DNA of 64,000 bases from an uncultured Muribaculaceae bacterium (GTDB taxonomy: Bacteria > Bacteroidota > Bacteroidia > Bacteroidales > Muribaculaceae). Below the pieces are notes generated by a model. It did not search any database and was not told the origin of the DNA. It was given only the letters and a program-made list of their open reading frames with translations. This document shows, one piece after another, positions 17,732-26,769 of this stretch (position 1 is the stretch's first letter; each line of letters starts with the position of its first letter). The DNA is taken from the NCBI GenBank assembly GCA_910586455.1, contig CAJUHX010000003.1, positions 16,940 to 80,939 of the forward strand, written 5' to 3'. A program made the translations under genes and the position numbers.

Positions 17732-18241
17732 ATGAATCCTACCGTAAGTATCATAATGGGCAGCACCTCCGACCTGCCCGTGCTGCGTAAAGCCGCCGAC
17801 TTCCTCGAGCAGATGGAAGTTCCGTTTGAACTTTGCGCCCTGAGCGCGCACCGCACCCCGCGCGCCGTAGAGAGCTACGCCACCGAAGCCGCAGGCCGCG
17901 GCATAAAGGTGATTATTGCTGCCGCAGGTATGGCCGCCGCTCTGCCTGGCGTGATAGCCGCACTCACTCCACTGCCCGTAATAGGTCTGCCCATCGACTC
18001 CACCCTTCAGGGCCAGGACGCCCTGCTGTCGATTGTACAGATGCCCCCCGGCATTCCCGTAGCTACCGTAGGAATCAATGCCGGACTCAACGCAGCAGTG
18101 CTTGCAGTGCGCATGCTGGCCCTGTCCGACATGGAACTGCTTTCGCGCTACGACGCCTACAGCCGCAGCCTTACCCGGAAAATCGAGAAGGCCAACGCCG
18201 ACCTCGCTCTAATCAAGGACTACAAATTCAAGACCAATTGA
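17732..18241 (+). CDS. purE: N5-CAIR mutase (PurE)
   Basis: A 169-residue PurE, class I, converting N5-carboxyaminoimidazole ribonucleotide to CAIR just before the PurC step. Signature segments are MGSTSD, LSAHRTP with the catalytic His, and AAAGMAAALPGV with the mononucleotide-binding loop, plus GLPIDST. The length equals that of the E. coli enzyme. No purK is seen in the window. The stop codon overlaps the probable TTG start of ispG. The purine genes purC, purE and purM are scattered here rather than forming one operon. Confidence 0.95.
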   Translation: MNPTVSIIMGSTSDLPVLRKAADFLEQMEVPFELCALSAHRTPRAVESYATEAAGRGIKVIIAAAGMAAALPGVIAALTPLPVIGLPIDSTLQGQDALLSIVQMPPGIPVATVGINAGLNAAVLAVRMLALSDMELLSRYDAYSRSLTRKIEKANADLALIKDYKFKTN

Positions 18242-19740
18242 AAACCGGACTGATAAAGCGCCGCCACACTATAAGTGTAAAGGTGGGCAATGTTGAGATT
18301 GGCAGTGAGCATCCGCTGCGCCTGCAGTCGATGACCAACACAGCCACCCTCGACGTAGAGGCATCCGCAGCCCAATGCCGGCGAATAGCCGAAGCCGGAG
18401 CCGACATAGTGCGCCTCACCGCACAAGGGGTGAGCCATGCACGTGCCCTGGGCGAGATTCGCAGCAAGCTGCGTGCCGCAGGCTGCGACATTCCGTTGGT
18501 AGCCGACATACATTTCAACCCGGCTGCCGCCTTTGCAGCTGCCGAAGAAGTTGAGAAAGTGCGCATCAACCCCGGCAACTTCGCCGACCCGGGCCGCACA
18601 TTCAAGAAACTCGAGTACACCGACGAAGAATACGCCGCCGAAATCGAACGCATACGCTGCGCCCTGCTGCCCTTTATCGAACTCTGCCGCAGCCGCGGCA
18701 CCGCCATACGCCTGGGCGTGAATCACGGTTCGCTCTCCGACCGCATCATGAGCCGCTTTGGCGACACTCCCGCCGGTATGGTCGAATCGGCCATGGAATA
18801 CCTGCGCATATGCCGCGACGCCGATTTCGTTCAGGTAATTATCTCAATCAAGGCCTCCAACGTGCTGGTGATGGTCGAAACCGTACGCCTTCTGGTTCGC
18901 GCCATGGATGCCGAAGACATGCACTTTCCGCTCCACCTCGGAGTAACCGAGGCCGGCGACGGCGAGGATGGCCGCATAAAATCGGCTGTCGGCATAGGTA
19001 CCCTGCTCTGCGAAGGCATCGGCGACACCATTAGAGTATCGCTGTCCGAAGCGCCGGAGGCTGAGCTGCCCGTGGCCCGCATGCTTGCCGACCACTGCAG
19101 CCGCCGCCTCGCCAATGAGCAATATATGCCACAGGGCCGCTGCGACAATCCCACACAACCTTTGGTGGCCGGACTCGAAGACATTCCTGCCAACTACCAC
19201 GTGTGCGATGTGCCCCTGAACGGTCCTCTGCCGGAAGGCAAAGTGCTGCTGCGGGCCATATATCCGGCCTCGATGAGCGCCGACGAGGTAACGGTGGCTG
19301 CCGCCGTCGACCTCGGCCGCCTGTTGCTCGACGGATACGGCGATGCCATTGAAATCCAAGCCCCCGCCCTCGACAGCGCTCGCATCCAATCGCTGGCCTT
19401 AGGAATACTTCAGGCCACTCGCAGGCGCATAAGCCGCACCGAGTACATAGCATGTCCTGGCTGCGGCCGTACACTGTTCGACCTTCAGGCCACTCTGGCA
19501 CGGGTCAAAGAAGCTACCGGCCACCTCAAAGGGCTGAAAATAGGCGTGATGGGCTGCATTGTAAACGGTCCGGGCGAAATGGCCGACGCCGACTTCGGAT
19601 ATGTTGGCGCCGCCGCCGGATGCATCAGCCTGTACAAAGGCAAGGAATGTATCGAACGCAATATTCCAGCCGACGAGGCCCTACCGCGTCTGATTAACCT
19701 TATAAAAGCCAACGGCCTCTGGGTTGAACCACAGAAATAA
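18238..19740 (+). CDS. ispG: 4-hydroxy-3-methylbut-2-enyl diphosphate synthase (IspG)
   Basis: A 500-residue IspG of the methylerythritol pathway, which reduces MEcPP to HMBPP. Residues 10-280 form the TIM-barrel domain (RLQSMTNTATLDV, HFNPAAAF, RINPGNF). The C-terminal [4Fe-4S] domain has ACPGCGRTLFDL and GCIVNGPGEMADAD. Between them lies an extra region of about 130 residues, as in plant and Bacteroidetes three-domain enzymes, but shorter than the roughly 250 residues I would expect. The frame is open upstream. The best start is the TTG at 18238, overlapping the purE stop (TTGA); no ATG lies close. The M16 gene follows with a TAATG overlap. Confidence 0.93.
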   Translation: MKTGLIKRRHTISVKVGNVEIGSEHPLRLQSMTNTATLDVEASAAQCRRIAEAGADIVRLTAQGVSHARALGEIRSKLRAAGCDIPLVADIHFNPAAAFAAAEEVEKVRINPGNFADPGRTFKKLEYTDEEYAAEIERIRCALLPFIELCRSRGTAIRLGVNHGSLSDRIMSRFGDTPAGMVESAMEYLRICRDADFVQVIISIKASNVLVMVETVRLLVRAMDAEDMHFPLHLGVTEAGDGEDGRIKSAVGIGTLLCEGIGDTIRVSLSEAPEAELPVARMLADHCSRRLANEQYMPQGRCDNPTQPLVAGLEDIPANYHVCDVPLNGPLPEGKVLLRAIYPASMSADEVTVAAAVDLGRLLLDGYGDAIEIQAPALDSARIQSLALGILQATRRRISRTEYIACPGCGRTLFDLQATLARVKEATGHLKGLKIGVMGCIVNGPGEMADADFGYVGAAAGCISLYKGKECIERNIPADEALPRLINLIKANGLWVEPQK

Positions 19741-20954
19741 TGTACAACTACTTTACTCTAAGCAACGGACTTCAGGTGATACACCGGCGTACACCCGGCG
19801 CAGCGGCCGGATACTTCGGCGTGACCGTCCGTGCGGGCAGCCGCGACGAACAGGAAGGCTCATTCGGCCTCGCCCACTTTGTGGAGCATACCCTGTTCAA
19901 AGGCACCGGTCGCCGTTCGGCCTGGCACATACTCAACCGTATGGAAGCGGTTGGCGGCGAACTCAACGCCTTTACCTCAAAGGAGGAAACGACAGTGTAC
20001 ACAGCCTTTCCGGCAGCACGGCTCGATCGAGCCGCCGAACTGGTGGCCGACCTGCTGCTGAACTCGCGCTTTCCCGCTCCTGAACTGCAACGCGAGCGTG
20101 AAGTGGTAGCCGACGAAATAGACTCGTACCTCGACCAGCCCGCCGAAGCCGTGTTCGACGACTTCGACGACCTGCTCTTCGCCGGCAGCAGCCTTGGACA
20201 CAATATCCTGGGTACTACCGCCGACCTTGAGCGCTTCGGCAGCGAAGAGTGCCGCAGCTGGCTCGACCGCTGGTACACCGCCGACAACATGGTGGCCTTT
20301 TACAGCGGACCCGCCGGAGCCGACCGCGTGCACGCATGTCTGGAGCGACACCTGAGCGCTCTGCCTGCAGGTGCCAGCCCGCATGATATGCCGCAGCTGT
20401 GCATCAACCCGCCCTTCGACACCTCGCGCAGTGTAGGCTCGCACCAGAGCCACACCGTAATAGGCTGCCGAATAGGCGGATTATATTCGCCCGACCGGTT
20501 CGCCATGTCGCTGCTGGCCAACATTTTGGGCGGCCCGGGCATGAATTCGTTGCTGAACGTACAGCTGCGCGAGCGCCGAGGCCTTGTGTATACAGTCGAG
20601 GCATCTACCGCACTGTACACCGACTGCGGCGTTATGAGCATATACTACGGCTGCGACCACCACGACGAACAGCTTTGCCGCCGGCTGGTGCAACAGCAAC
20701 TCGAGGCCGTGGCTGCCGGAGAAAGCATAAACGAGCGCAAAATGCGTATGGCCAAAAAACAATATCTGGGCCAGATGCTGCTCAGCGGCGAAAACCGTGA
20801 GAACTCCATTCTCGGAGCCGCCAGAGCCACCATGTTCCACGGACGCGCAGCCGACCGCAACGAAATGCGAAATCACATAGACGAAATAAGCCTCGACAGC
20901 CTGTGCCGATGCGCCGAAACTCTGTGTCGAAACTCAAAACTCACCCTGTGCTGA
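19740..20954 (+). CDS. M16-family zinc protease
   Basis: A 404-residue pitrilysin-family peptidase. The inverted zinc motif HFVEH is at residues 46-50, with the third ligand Glu near 126 in EVVADEI, and the family segment GGELNAFTSKEETTVY precedes it. The protein has both the catalytic half and the second, inactive-type half (RERRGLVYTVEA, around residue 275), as in processing-peptidase-like enzymes of about 400 residues. It lacks a signal peptide, so it should be cytoplasmic. It starts on the ispG stop (TAATG). The substrate is unknown. Confidence 0.9.
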   Translation: MYNYFTLSNGLQVIHRRTPGAAAGYFGVTVRAGSRDEQEGSFGLAHFVEHTLFKGTGRRSAWHILNRMEAVGGELNAFTSKEETTVYTAFPAARLDRAAELVADLLLNSRFPAPELQREREVVADEIDSYLDQPAEAVFDDFDDLLFAGSSLGHNILGTTADLERFGSEECRSWLDRWYTADNMVAFYSGPAGADRVHACLERHLSALPAGASPHDMPQLCINPPFDTSRSVGSHQSHTVIGCRIGGLYSPDRFAMSLLANILGGPGMNSLLNVQLRERRGLVYTVEASTALYTDCGVMSIYYGCDHHDEQLCRRLVQQQLEAVAAGESINERKMRMAKKQYLGQMLLSGENRENSILGAARATMFHGRAADRNEMRNHIDEISLDSLCRCAETLCRNSKLTLC

Positions 20955-21000
20955 TTACAGCCAAAATTCAAATAATCACTTAATAAACAATTTTACACCG

Positions 21001-21789
21001 ATGAAATTTAACCGATTCCTTCTTCCCGCCCTTATGGCAGCTGCCATGTGCTCGTGTTCAAACGACCCCAAAGATGATCCGGACAACGACTGGATTGTTA
21101 ACTTCAACTCCGTAACCGCCTTCACCAAGGACGCATACTGGGAGTTCTGCTACGATAAAGAATACGAAAACTCGCTCACCTTCATCAACTTCGGAGAGGC
21201 GGTAAACTTCAGCCACAGCTGCGACGCTACCGAATATGGCGGCGTAACCTACTACTCATGGAAAGGTTTCACCCCCAGCTGCGCCACCGACCTGAAGGAC
21301 TATACCGCCGAAGGTACCTGGATTGCCCACCAGTGGACAGCCATGCCGGGACGCGGCGTGAACGGAAGCGATGTGTACATGGTAGGTTTCTGCGACGCCA
21401 CCGAAACCGCCGACGATGCTCTCACATCGACCTCAACCGTAATCACCTCCGCCTCAACCAAAACTTTCAGCCCCAAAACCGCATACGTAACCAACACCAC
21501 CTACGGCTACTACAGCATGAAGAACGGCTCGAATTTTAACAAGGCCTTCACCGACACCGACTGGTGCAAACTCACATTCACCGGTGTTGACAACGGCGTG
21601 GTAACCGGCGCTGTCGACTTCTATCTGGCCAAGGACGGCGAATATGCCACCAAATGGAGCCCCGTTGACCTCACACCCCTGAACAAGTGCGAGAAAATTG
21701 TAATCACCATGGAATCGAGCGATACCGGCCAGTTTGGCATGAACAACGCCTCGTACTTCGCCCTGGGCAGCTTCATCTGGGGATATTAA
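21001..21789 (+). CDS. DUF4465 lipoprotein
   Basis: A 262-residue exported protein with a lipoprotein signal (MAAAMCSC, Cys near residue 19) followed by acidic residues. The mature part matches the DUF4465 family of Bacteroidetes cell-surface proteins: strands with EAVNFSHSC, GGVTYYSWKGFTPS, YVTNTTYGYYSMKNG, then DWCKLTFTG and the terminal FGMNNASYFALGSF. The function is unknown; a carbohydrate- or ligand-binding beta-sandwich is plausible. It sits between the M16 protease and the dus gene and starts 46 nt after the former. Confidence 0.82.
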   Translation: MKFNRFLLPALMAAAMCSCSNDPKDDPDNDWIVNFNSVTAFTKDAYWEFCYDKEYENSLTFINFGEAVNFSHSCDATEYGGVTYYSWKGFTPSCATDLKDYTAEGTWIAHQWTAMPGRGVNGSDVYMVGFCDATETADDALTSTSTVITSASTKTFSPKTAYVTNTTYGYYSMKNGSNFNKAFTDTDWCKLTFTGVDNGVVTGAVDFYLAKDGEYATKWSPVDLTPLNKCEKIVITMESSDTGQFGMNNASYFALGSFIWGY

Positions 21790-21790
21790 T

Positions 21791-22768
21791 ATGAAAATAG
21801 CAAACATTGATCTTGGCGACAAACCGGTGATGCTCGCTCCTATGGAGGACGTCACCGACGCTTCGTTCCGGCTCATCTGCAAAGAGATGGGCTGCGACCT
21901 GACGTACACCGAGTTCGTGTCGGCCGATGCCCTCATACGCAATATCGCCGCCACTACCCGCAAGCTCGAGATCAATCCTGCCGAAAGGCCCACGGCCATA
22001 CAGATTTATGGCCGTGAGCCCGAGGTAATGGCTCAGGCAGCCCGTATAGCCGCCGAGGCCCGCCCCGACTTCATCGACATCAACTTCGGTTGTCCGGTGA
22101 AGAAGGTGGCGGGCAAAGGCGCCGGAGCCGGACTGCTGCGCGATGTGCCGAAACTGCTCGAAATCACCCGTGCGGTGGTTAATGCCGTCGACCTGCCGGT
22201 AACCGTTAAGACTCGCCTTGGCTGGGACCACGACAGCAAAATAATCGACACTCTGGCCCTGCAGCTGCAGGACTGCGGCATAAGCGCACTGACCATACAC
22301 GGACGCACACGGTCGCAGCTGTACAGCGGCGAAGCCGACTGGGAAGCAATCGCACGCGTAAAAGCACTGCCCGACCTGGAAATTCCGGTAATAGGCAACG
22401 GCGATATCTGCACTCCCGAACAGCTTGTAAAGACCTTTGAATACTCCGGTGTCGACGGCATAATGGTTGGACGAGCCTCGATAGGTGCGCCATGGATATT
22501 CCACGACATGAAGCAGACCATGCTGCACGGTTCATTCACACCGCTGACTCCGGCTCAGAAACTCGACCTGCTGCGACGCCAGATACGCGAGAGCATCGAA
22601 CGCATCGACGGCTACCGCGGCATTCTGCACATACGCCGCCATCTGGCGGCCTCGCCCCTGTTCAAGGGCATACCGGACTTCCGGCCCACACGCATTGCCA
22701 TGCTGCAGGCCGACAACATCGACAATCTTTTCAATATTCTCAACCAAATACAACAAACCCACTTATGA
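21791..22768 (+). CDS. dusB: tRNA-dihydrouridine synthase
   Basis: A 325-residue FMN-dependent Dus enzyme that reduces uridines in the tRNA D-loop. The barrel begins MLAPMEDVTDASFR; the family signatures are INFGCPVKKVAGKGAGAGLL (with the catalytic Cys), VTVKTRLGWD, and TIHGRTRSQLYSG. The phosphate-binding segment is IPVIGNGDI. The Dus subfamily (A, B or C) is not certain from sequence; bacterial Dus enzymes of this length next to other housekeeping genes are mostly DusB-type. It starts one base after the preceding stop codon and its own stop overlaps the next start (ATGA). Confidence 0.93.
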   Translation: MKIANIDLGDKPVMLAPMEDVTDASFRLICKEMGCDLTYTEFVSADALIRNIAATTRKLEINPAERPTAIQIYGREPEVMAQAARIAAEARPDFIDINFGCPVKKVAGKGAGAGLLRDVPKLLEITRAVVNAVDLPVTVKTRLGWDHDSKIIDTLALQLQDCGISALTIHGRTRSQLYSGEADWEAIARVKALPDLEIPVIGNGDICTPEQLVKTFEYSGVDGIMVGRASIGAPWIFHDMKQTMLHGSFTPLTPAQKLDLLRRQIRESIERIDGYRGILHIRRHLAASPLFKGIPDFRPTRIAMLQADNIDNLFNILNQIQQTHL

Positions 22769-23571
22769 AAATTTTCAGCGTTATCCTGTCGATGCTCATG
22801 CTGGCATCATGCACATTGTCGGCCAAAAACCAGTACCCGGCCGAATACCTCGAGAAAACCACCTGGCACGAGGTTCATGTCGATAACTGGACCGGCATTA
22901 TTGTACAAGGCTCATACACCGTAGAAGTGAAAATTATGCCCGACTCCGCAGGAATTCTGCGGGTACTTGCCAACGACGCCATGATGCGCGACCTCGACGC
23001 ACGCACCGACGGAGCCACACTCAAAATAGGCATGCACCAACAAAAAAAGAATTGCATGCGCAAAGTCGCTCCGCTGATTATCGCCTACAGCAACGGAAAC
23101 CTTTCGCAAGCAACGTTACAAGGCAGCGGCGATATCCTGCTGCCATCGCTCAAGACCAACACTCAACTGAACTTGTTGCTTCAGGGCAGCGGCGACATCG
23201 AGCTGACAGGCGCATCAGTAGGCGAACTGGATGCTTTACTGCAGGGCAGCGGCGACATCGATATTGAAAAAACAACCGTAAAAGGCAATGTAAACCTGTC
23301 GCTGCAGGGCAGTGGCGATATCAATGTCCGGAAACTCAAGGCTACAACCGTCAACGGTTCTGTCAAAGGCTCGGGCGACATTGACCTCCACGGTTCCACA
23401 AAAATGCTAAATCTGGTATTGCAGGGCAGCGGCGACATCGACGCAGCCAACATGAAGGCAGATGAAATCAAGGCAAACGCTATTGGCTCCGGCGGCATCA
23501 CCATAGGCCACGCCACTAAAGTGGATGTAAAAGGCAAGAATATACGCCAGTCAAAGAAAATCAAACACTAA
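22765..23571 (+). CDS. GIN-domain (DUF2807) exported protein with LQGSGDI repeats
   Basis: A 268-residue protein with a signal sequence ending LASC or TLSA; the Cys at 16 could be lipid-modified. The mature part has a beta-strand N-terminal domain (to about residue 115) and then seven repeats of roughly 20 residues built around LQGSGDI (variants KGSGDI and IGSGGI). This matches the putative auto-transporter adhesin head GIN family, a right-handed beta-helix. The DNA shows a 60-nt period at about 23121, 23181, 23241, 23304, 23365, 23421 and 23482. It overlaps dus by ATGA. The next gene is a shorter relative. The role is probably surface-related but unknown. Confidence 0.85.
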   Translation: MKIFSVILSMLMLASCTLSAKNQYPAEYLEKTTWHEVHVDNWTGIIVQGSYTVEVKIMPDSAGILRVLANDAMMRDLDARTDGATLKIGMHQQKKNCMRKVAPLIIAYSNGNLSQATLQGSGDILLPSLKTNTQLNLLLQGSGDIELTGASVGELDALLQGSGDIDIEKTTVKGNVNLSLQGSGDINVRKLKATTVNGSVKGSGDIDLHGSTKMLNLVLQGSGDIDAANMKADEIKANAIGSGGITIGHATKVDVKGKNIRQSKKIKH

Positions 23572-23579
23572 GGTACTAA

Positions 23580-24284
23580 ATGAAGAAACTGATCATTGCA
23601 TTTCTGATGCTTGCGGGCACCGTATTCGCGCTCAAGGCTCAGGGCCAGGTAAAGAAATTCGCGCTCAACGTACACGACTTTACCGAACTTAAAGTTATCA
23701 ACGCCATCAACGTGGAGTATTATGCGTCGGCTGACTCGGCCGGCACCGTGTGTTTCGAGTGTCCAAAAGACCTGGCGTCGCATCTTATGTTCACCAACAA
23801 AAACAATGCGCTCCACATTCAGGTCGACTTTGAGAACATTCCATCGCATGAACTGCCTCTGCTGCGTGTGTACTCCACCAATCTGCAGAAAGTAGAGAAC
23901 TCGGGCGACTCCACCGTGACAGTATGCCGTCTGGCGCCCATCAATACCTTCAACGCACGCCTCATAGGCAACGGCACGCTGCGGGTAAACAATGTCGACG
24001 CCGACAACGTCAACGCCTCAATCAGCACCGGCTCGGGCCACCTGCTGATAAACGGCAAGTCTTCCAAAGCCAAACTGTCGAACGTCGGCACCGGCCCTCT
24101 TGAAGCCAATGCCCTGACATGCAAGACTGTCAAATGTATACTCGTAGGCACCGGGCCCATCGACTGCCACGCCACCGAACAGCTCAGTATCTTCGGCGCC
24201 GGCTCGGGCACGGTATATTACAGTGGAAAACCCAAAAAGATTTCGAACCGCACCATAGGTGTAAAGTCAAACCCTGTTGAATAA
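23580..24284 (+). CDS. GIN-domain (DUF2807) exported protein, diverged
   Basis: A 234-residue secreted protein with a signal peptide (MKKLIIAFLMLAGTVFALKAQ). The fold is the same as in the gene before it, with an N-terminal domain containing FTELKVINAINVEYYAS and a helix of repeats reading GNGTLRV, GSGHLLI, GTGPLEA, GTGPIDC, GSGTVYY. Here the repeat core is G(S/N/T)G rather than LQGSGDI. It has about 8 nt of separation from its neighbour and overlaps the flippase gene by 8 nt. The two GIN proteins are probably ancient duplicates that diverged in sequence. The role is unknown. Confidence 0.82.
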   Translation: MKKLIIAFLMLAGTVFALKAQGQVKKFALNVHDFTELKVINAINVEYYASADSAGTVCFECPKDLASHLMFTNKNNALHIQVDFENIPSHELPLLRVYSTNLQKVENSGDSTVTVCRLAPINTFNARLIGNGTLRVNNVDADNVNASISTGSGHLLINGKSSKAKLSNVGTGPLEANALTCKTVKCILVGTGPIDCHATEQLSIFGAGSGTVYYSGKPKKISNRTIGVKSNPVE

Positions 24285-25752
24285 CCTTAAGAACAAGACC
24301 GCCAAAACTCTGAAATGGACACTCATCGACAGAGTGCTTCAGCAGTTGCTCTATGCCGTCACCGGCATTGTGCTGGCCCGCATGCTCTCACAGACCGATT
24401 TCGGTCTGGTGGGAGCTGTGCTTGTTTTTCAGGCTTTCGCCTCGCTGCTTATCGACAGCGGCTTCAGTTTTGCCCTGATACAGCGCAAGGAACCAACCCA
24501 GACCGATTACAGCACCGTGCTGTGGTTCAATCTCGGAGCGGCGGCTGTGCTGTACACCATCCTTTGGTTTGCAGCCCCGCTGATTGCACTATGCTTCCAG
24601 AACGACCTGAGGCTGATTCCGCTGTCGCGCGTAATGTTTCTATCCATAATCCTCAACGCATCGGCCATTGTGCAGACCAACCGGCTGATGAAGCAGATGA
24701 ATGTCCGGCCCGTAACGGTATCGAACGCTGCCGGTCTGGCTGCGGGAGCCATAGTCGGCATCTGGCTGGCCGTAAGCGGCTTCGGAGCGTGGGCGATAGT
24801 GTGGCAGACACTTGTAGCGGCGGCTGTGAAGTCGGCTATACTGTGGCTCGGATGCAGCTGGCGTCCGAGCCCGGTGTTCTCGTGGTCAGCTCTGCGCTCG
24901 TTTTTCGGCATAGGAGGCCGCATGATGTTCACCTCGTTTCTGAACACCCTGTTTCTTAACCTGTATTCCTTATTTATAGGCGCCTTTGTAGGCCTGCGCT
25001 CGCTTGGTTTCTACACCCAGAGCGACAAGTGGAGCAAAATGGGCATAATGTCGATATCACAGACTCTTACCTCGAGTTTCCTGCCCCCGCTCTCCGCCGT
25101 GCAGGACGACCGCGACCGCTTCCGCCGCATGACCTCGAAGATGAACCGCTTTACGGCCTACATACTGTTTCCGGCCATGCTGGGCTTGATGGCCATGGCC
25201 ACACCGGTGTTCCACCTGCTTTTCGGCACCAAGTGGGACCCCTCGATTCTACTGTTTCAGCTTTTGCTGCTGCGCGGAGTGTTTACTGTGCTGAATGCTC
25301 TGTACAATAACTACCTGCTTGCGTTAGGACACGCACGCAGCATTATGTGGCTTGAGGTTCTGCGCGACTCGGTTGCGGTAGTGGCTCTGGCCATAACCTT
25401 CCCTTACATGGGCCTTGCCACAGCTGACGACCCTGTATACGGCCTTGCCATACTGCTGTGGGGGCAGCTTGCCTCATCGGCCATAACCTATGTGGCCACT
25501 CTGATTGTGGTGTGCCGCCATGTGGAAATACGCCCCTGGAACTATCTGCTCGATCTGGCACCCTACGCAGCCCTTACGCTGGCCATTATACCGCTTATGC
25601 TGTGGATAGGCTCGCTTACCCCCTCGCCTCTACTGCAACTGTTGGCCGAAGCTGTGGTAGCACTTGCGCTCTATCTCGGCATCAACCGCCTGCTGGGCTC
25701 GCGGATTCAGACCGATGTGTTTGCTTTCGCCCGAGGCAAGGCTTCGTTCTAA
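24277..25752 (+). CDS. Lipopolysaccharide/oligosaccharide flippase (Wzx-like)
   Basis: A 491-residue MATE/MVF-type polysaccharide exporter with about 14 membrane helices. The start region KTLKWTLIDRVLQQLLYAVTGIVLARML and the later VQTNRLMKQMNVRP are typical of WzxC-like flippases, which move lipid-linked oligosaccharide repeat units across the inner membrane. The likely start is the TTG at 24277, overlapping the previous stop codon; the residues right after it are the conserved N-terminus. No polymerase, ligase or glycosyltransferase is adjacent, so its pathway lies elsewhere. The neuB and neuD genes stand just downstream on the other strand, convergent. Confidence 0.88.
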   Translation: MNNLKNKTAKTLKWTLIDRVLQQLLYAVTGIVLARMLSQTDFGLVGAVLVFQAFASLLIDSGFSFALIQRKEPTQTDYSTVLWFNLGAAAVLYTILWFAAPLIALCFQNDLRLIPLSRVMFLSIILNASAIVQTNRLMKQMNVRPVTVSNAAGLAAGAIVGIWLAVSGFGAWAIVWQTLVAAAVKSAILWLGCSWRPSPVFSWSALRSFFGIGGRMMFTSFLNTLFLNLYSLFIGAFVGLRSLGFYTQSDKWSKMGIMSISQTLTSSFLPPLSAVQDDRDRFRRMTSKMNRFTAYILFPAMLGLMAMATPVFHLLFGTKWDPSILLFQLLLLRGVFTVLNALYNNYLLALGHARSIMWLEVLRDSVAVVALAITFPYMGLATADDPVYGLAILLWGQLASSAITYVATLIVVCRHVEIRPWNYLLDLAPYAALTLAIIPLMLWIGSLTPSPLLQLLAEAVVALALYLGINRLLGSRIQTDVFAFARGKASF

Positions 25753-25765
25753 GAGGCTGTTTAAA
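25750..25765 (+). repeat. 16-bp repeat, copy 1 (TAAGAGGCTGTTTAAA)
   Basis: An identical 16-bp word occurs at 35761-35776, and the first 9 bases of its core (AAGAGGCTG) recur at 61947-61955. This copy overlaps the stop codons of both convergent genes. It resembles small repeats that sit next to insertion-sequence ends in Bacteroidales, but no element is present. Confidence 0.5.
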
Positions 25766-26768
25766 TCTCAATTACATCATCAGCGACAAAAGCCCTTGGC
25801 GACGGCTTGCCCAGCAAGTCGGGCAAACGCATGGGCGATATGCCGCTGCCCGGACGCTTTACAGTAAGATTCTGTTCGCTGAATAGTTCGCCTACCGCAA
25901 TGTCGCGCGCCGCAACTATGCTTTTGCGGGCTACCGCACGGTTGGCACGCTCCGAATCGGTGATGTGCTTGCAACCGTCGCCCAGCGCCTGCTCTATGTT
26001 ACGCACAGCGCTCACAAGGGCCGACAGCTCGGCGGGCTCGAGCGAAGCCACATGGTCGGGGCCTGGCAAAGTCTTGTCGAGAGTAAAATGCTTTTCAATC
26101 ACATCTGCCCCCATGGCCGCAGCGGCAATCGCCACCTCAATACCTTGTGTGTGGTCGCTGTAGCCTACGCGGGTGCCGAATGTACGCCGCAGGGTTTCCA
26201 TGGCCCGCAAGTTCACGTCGGACATAGGTGTGGGATATTCGGTGTTGCAGTGCAGCAAGGTTATGTTGCTGATGTCAAGACCGCCGGCGCACAATACCCC
26301 TACGGCATCTTCCACCTCCTGCAGCGTGCTCATACCCGTCGACATTATCACCGGCTTGCCTAAGGCAGCTATCCTCTGCAGGTAAGGCAGATTGGTAATC
26401 TCACCAGAAGGCAGTTTCCAGTAATCCATCGGCAAAGTAGCCAGAAAGTCGATACTCGGCAAATCGAAAGGAGTCGACAGAAAGCGCGGTCCACGACTAC
26501 TGCAGTACTCGCTGAGGCTTCGGAAACTGTCGTAGCCAAGCTCAAGTTTCTTGAGCATGCCGAACTGGCTGTCGTCGCTGTCCGGACCGAGATTGCGCCG
26601 CTGATAGTCGGCCTTACGTGCCGAACGGTTTACAATGCACTCGGTTTTGAAGGTCTGGAACTTTATATAATCCACGCCGGCCGCACGGGCCACATCCACC
26701 ATCCGGCGAGCCATTTCGACCGACCCGTTATGGTTCACGCCGGCCTCGGCTATGATTGTTACTGCCAT
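25761..26768 (-). CDS. neuB: Sialic acid (or related nonulosonic acid) synthase, NeuB-like
   Basis: A 335-residue enzyme of the NeuB/PseI/LegI family, condensing PEP with an N-acetylated hexosamine to a nine-carbon sugar acid. The TIM-barrel part spans about 1-265 (AEAGVNHNG, KFQTFKTE, LKLPSGEITN-type region, LLHCNTEYPTP, GYSDHTQG, EKHFTLD) and the C-terminal SAF/antifreeze-like domain about 270-335 (ARKSIVAARDIAVGE). Sequence alone does not separate NeuB from LegI or PseI. It lies 1 nt after the NeuD-like gene. No CMP-sialate synthetase (NeuA) or epimerase is in the window. Confidence 0.85.
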   Translation of the reverse strand: MAVTIIAEAGVNHNGSVEMARRMVDVARAAGVDYIKFQTFKTECIVNRSARKADYQRRNLGPDSDDSQFGMLKKLELGYDSFRSLSEYCSSRGPRFLSTPFDLPSIDFLATLPMDYWKLPSGEITNLPYLQRIAALGKPVIMSTGMSTLQEVEDAVGVLCAGGLDISNITLLHCNTEYPTPMSDVNLRAMETLRRTFGTRVGYSDHTQGIEVAIAAAAMGADVIEKHFTLDKTLPGPDHVASLEPAELSALVSAVRNIEQALGDGCKHITDSERANRAVARKSIVAARDIAVGELFSEQNLTVKRPGSGISPMRLPDLLGKPSPRAFVADDVIEI

Positions 26769-26769
26769 A

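Noticed and set aside
17833..18237. Upstream extension of the ispG frame
   Set aside because: It lies inside purE in another frame, has Arg/His-rich nonsense composition, and the conserved IspG start is at about 18238-18300.
23121..23501. Regular 60-nt repeat, at first glance like a CRISPR array
   Set aside because: The repeats are in frame and encode LQGSGDI units of a beta-helix protein; spacers are not unrelated sequences and no cas genes are near.
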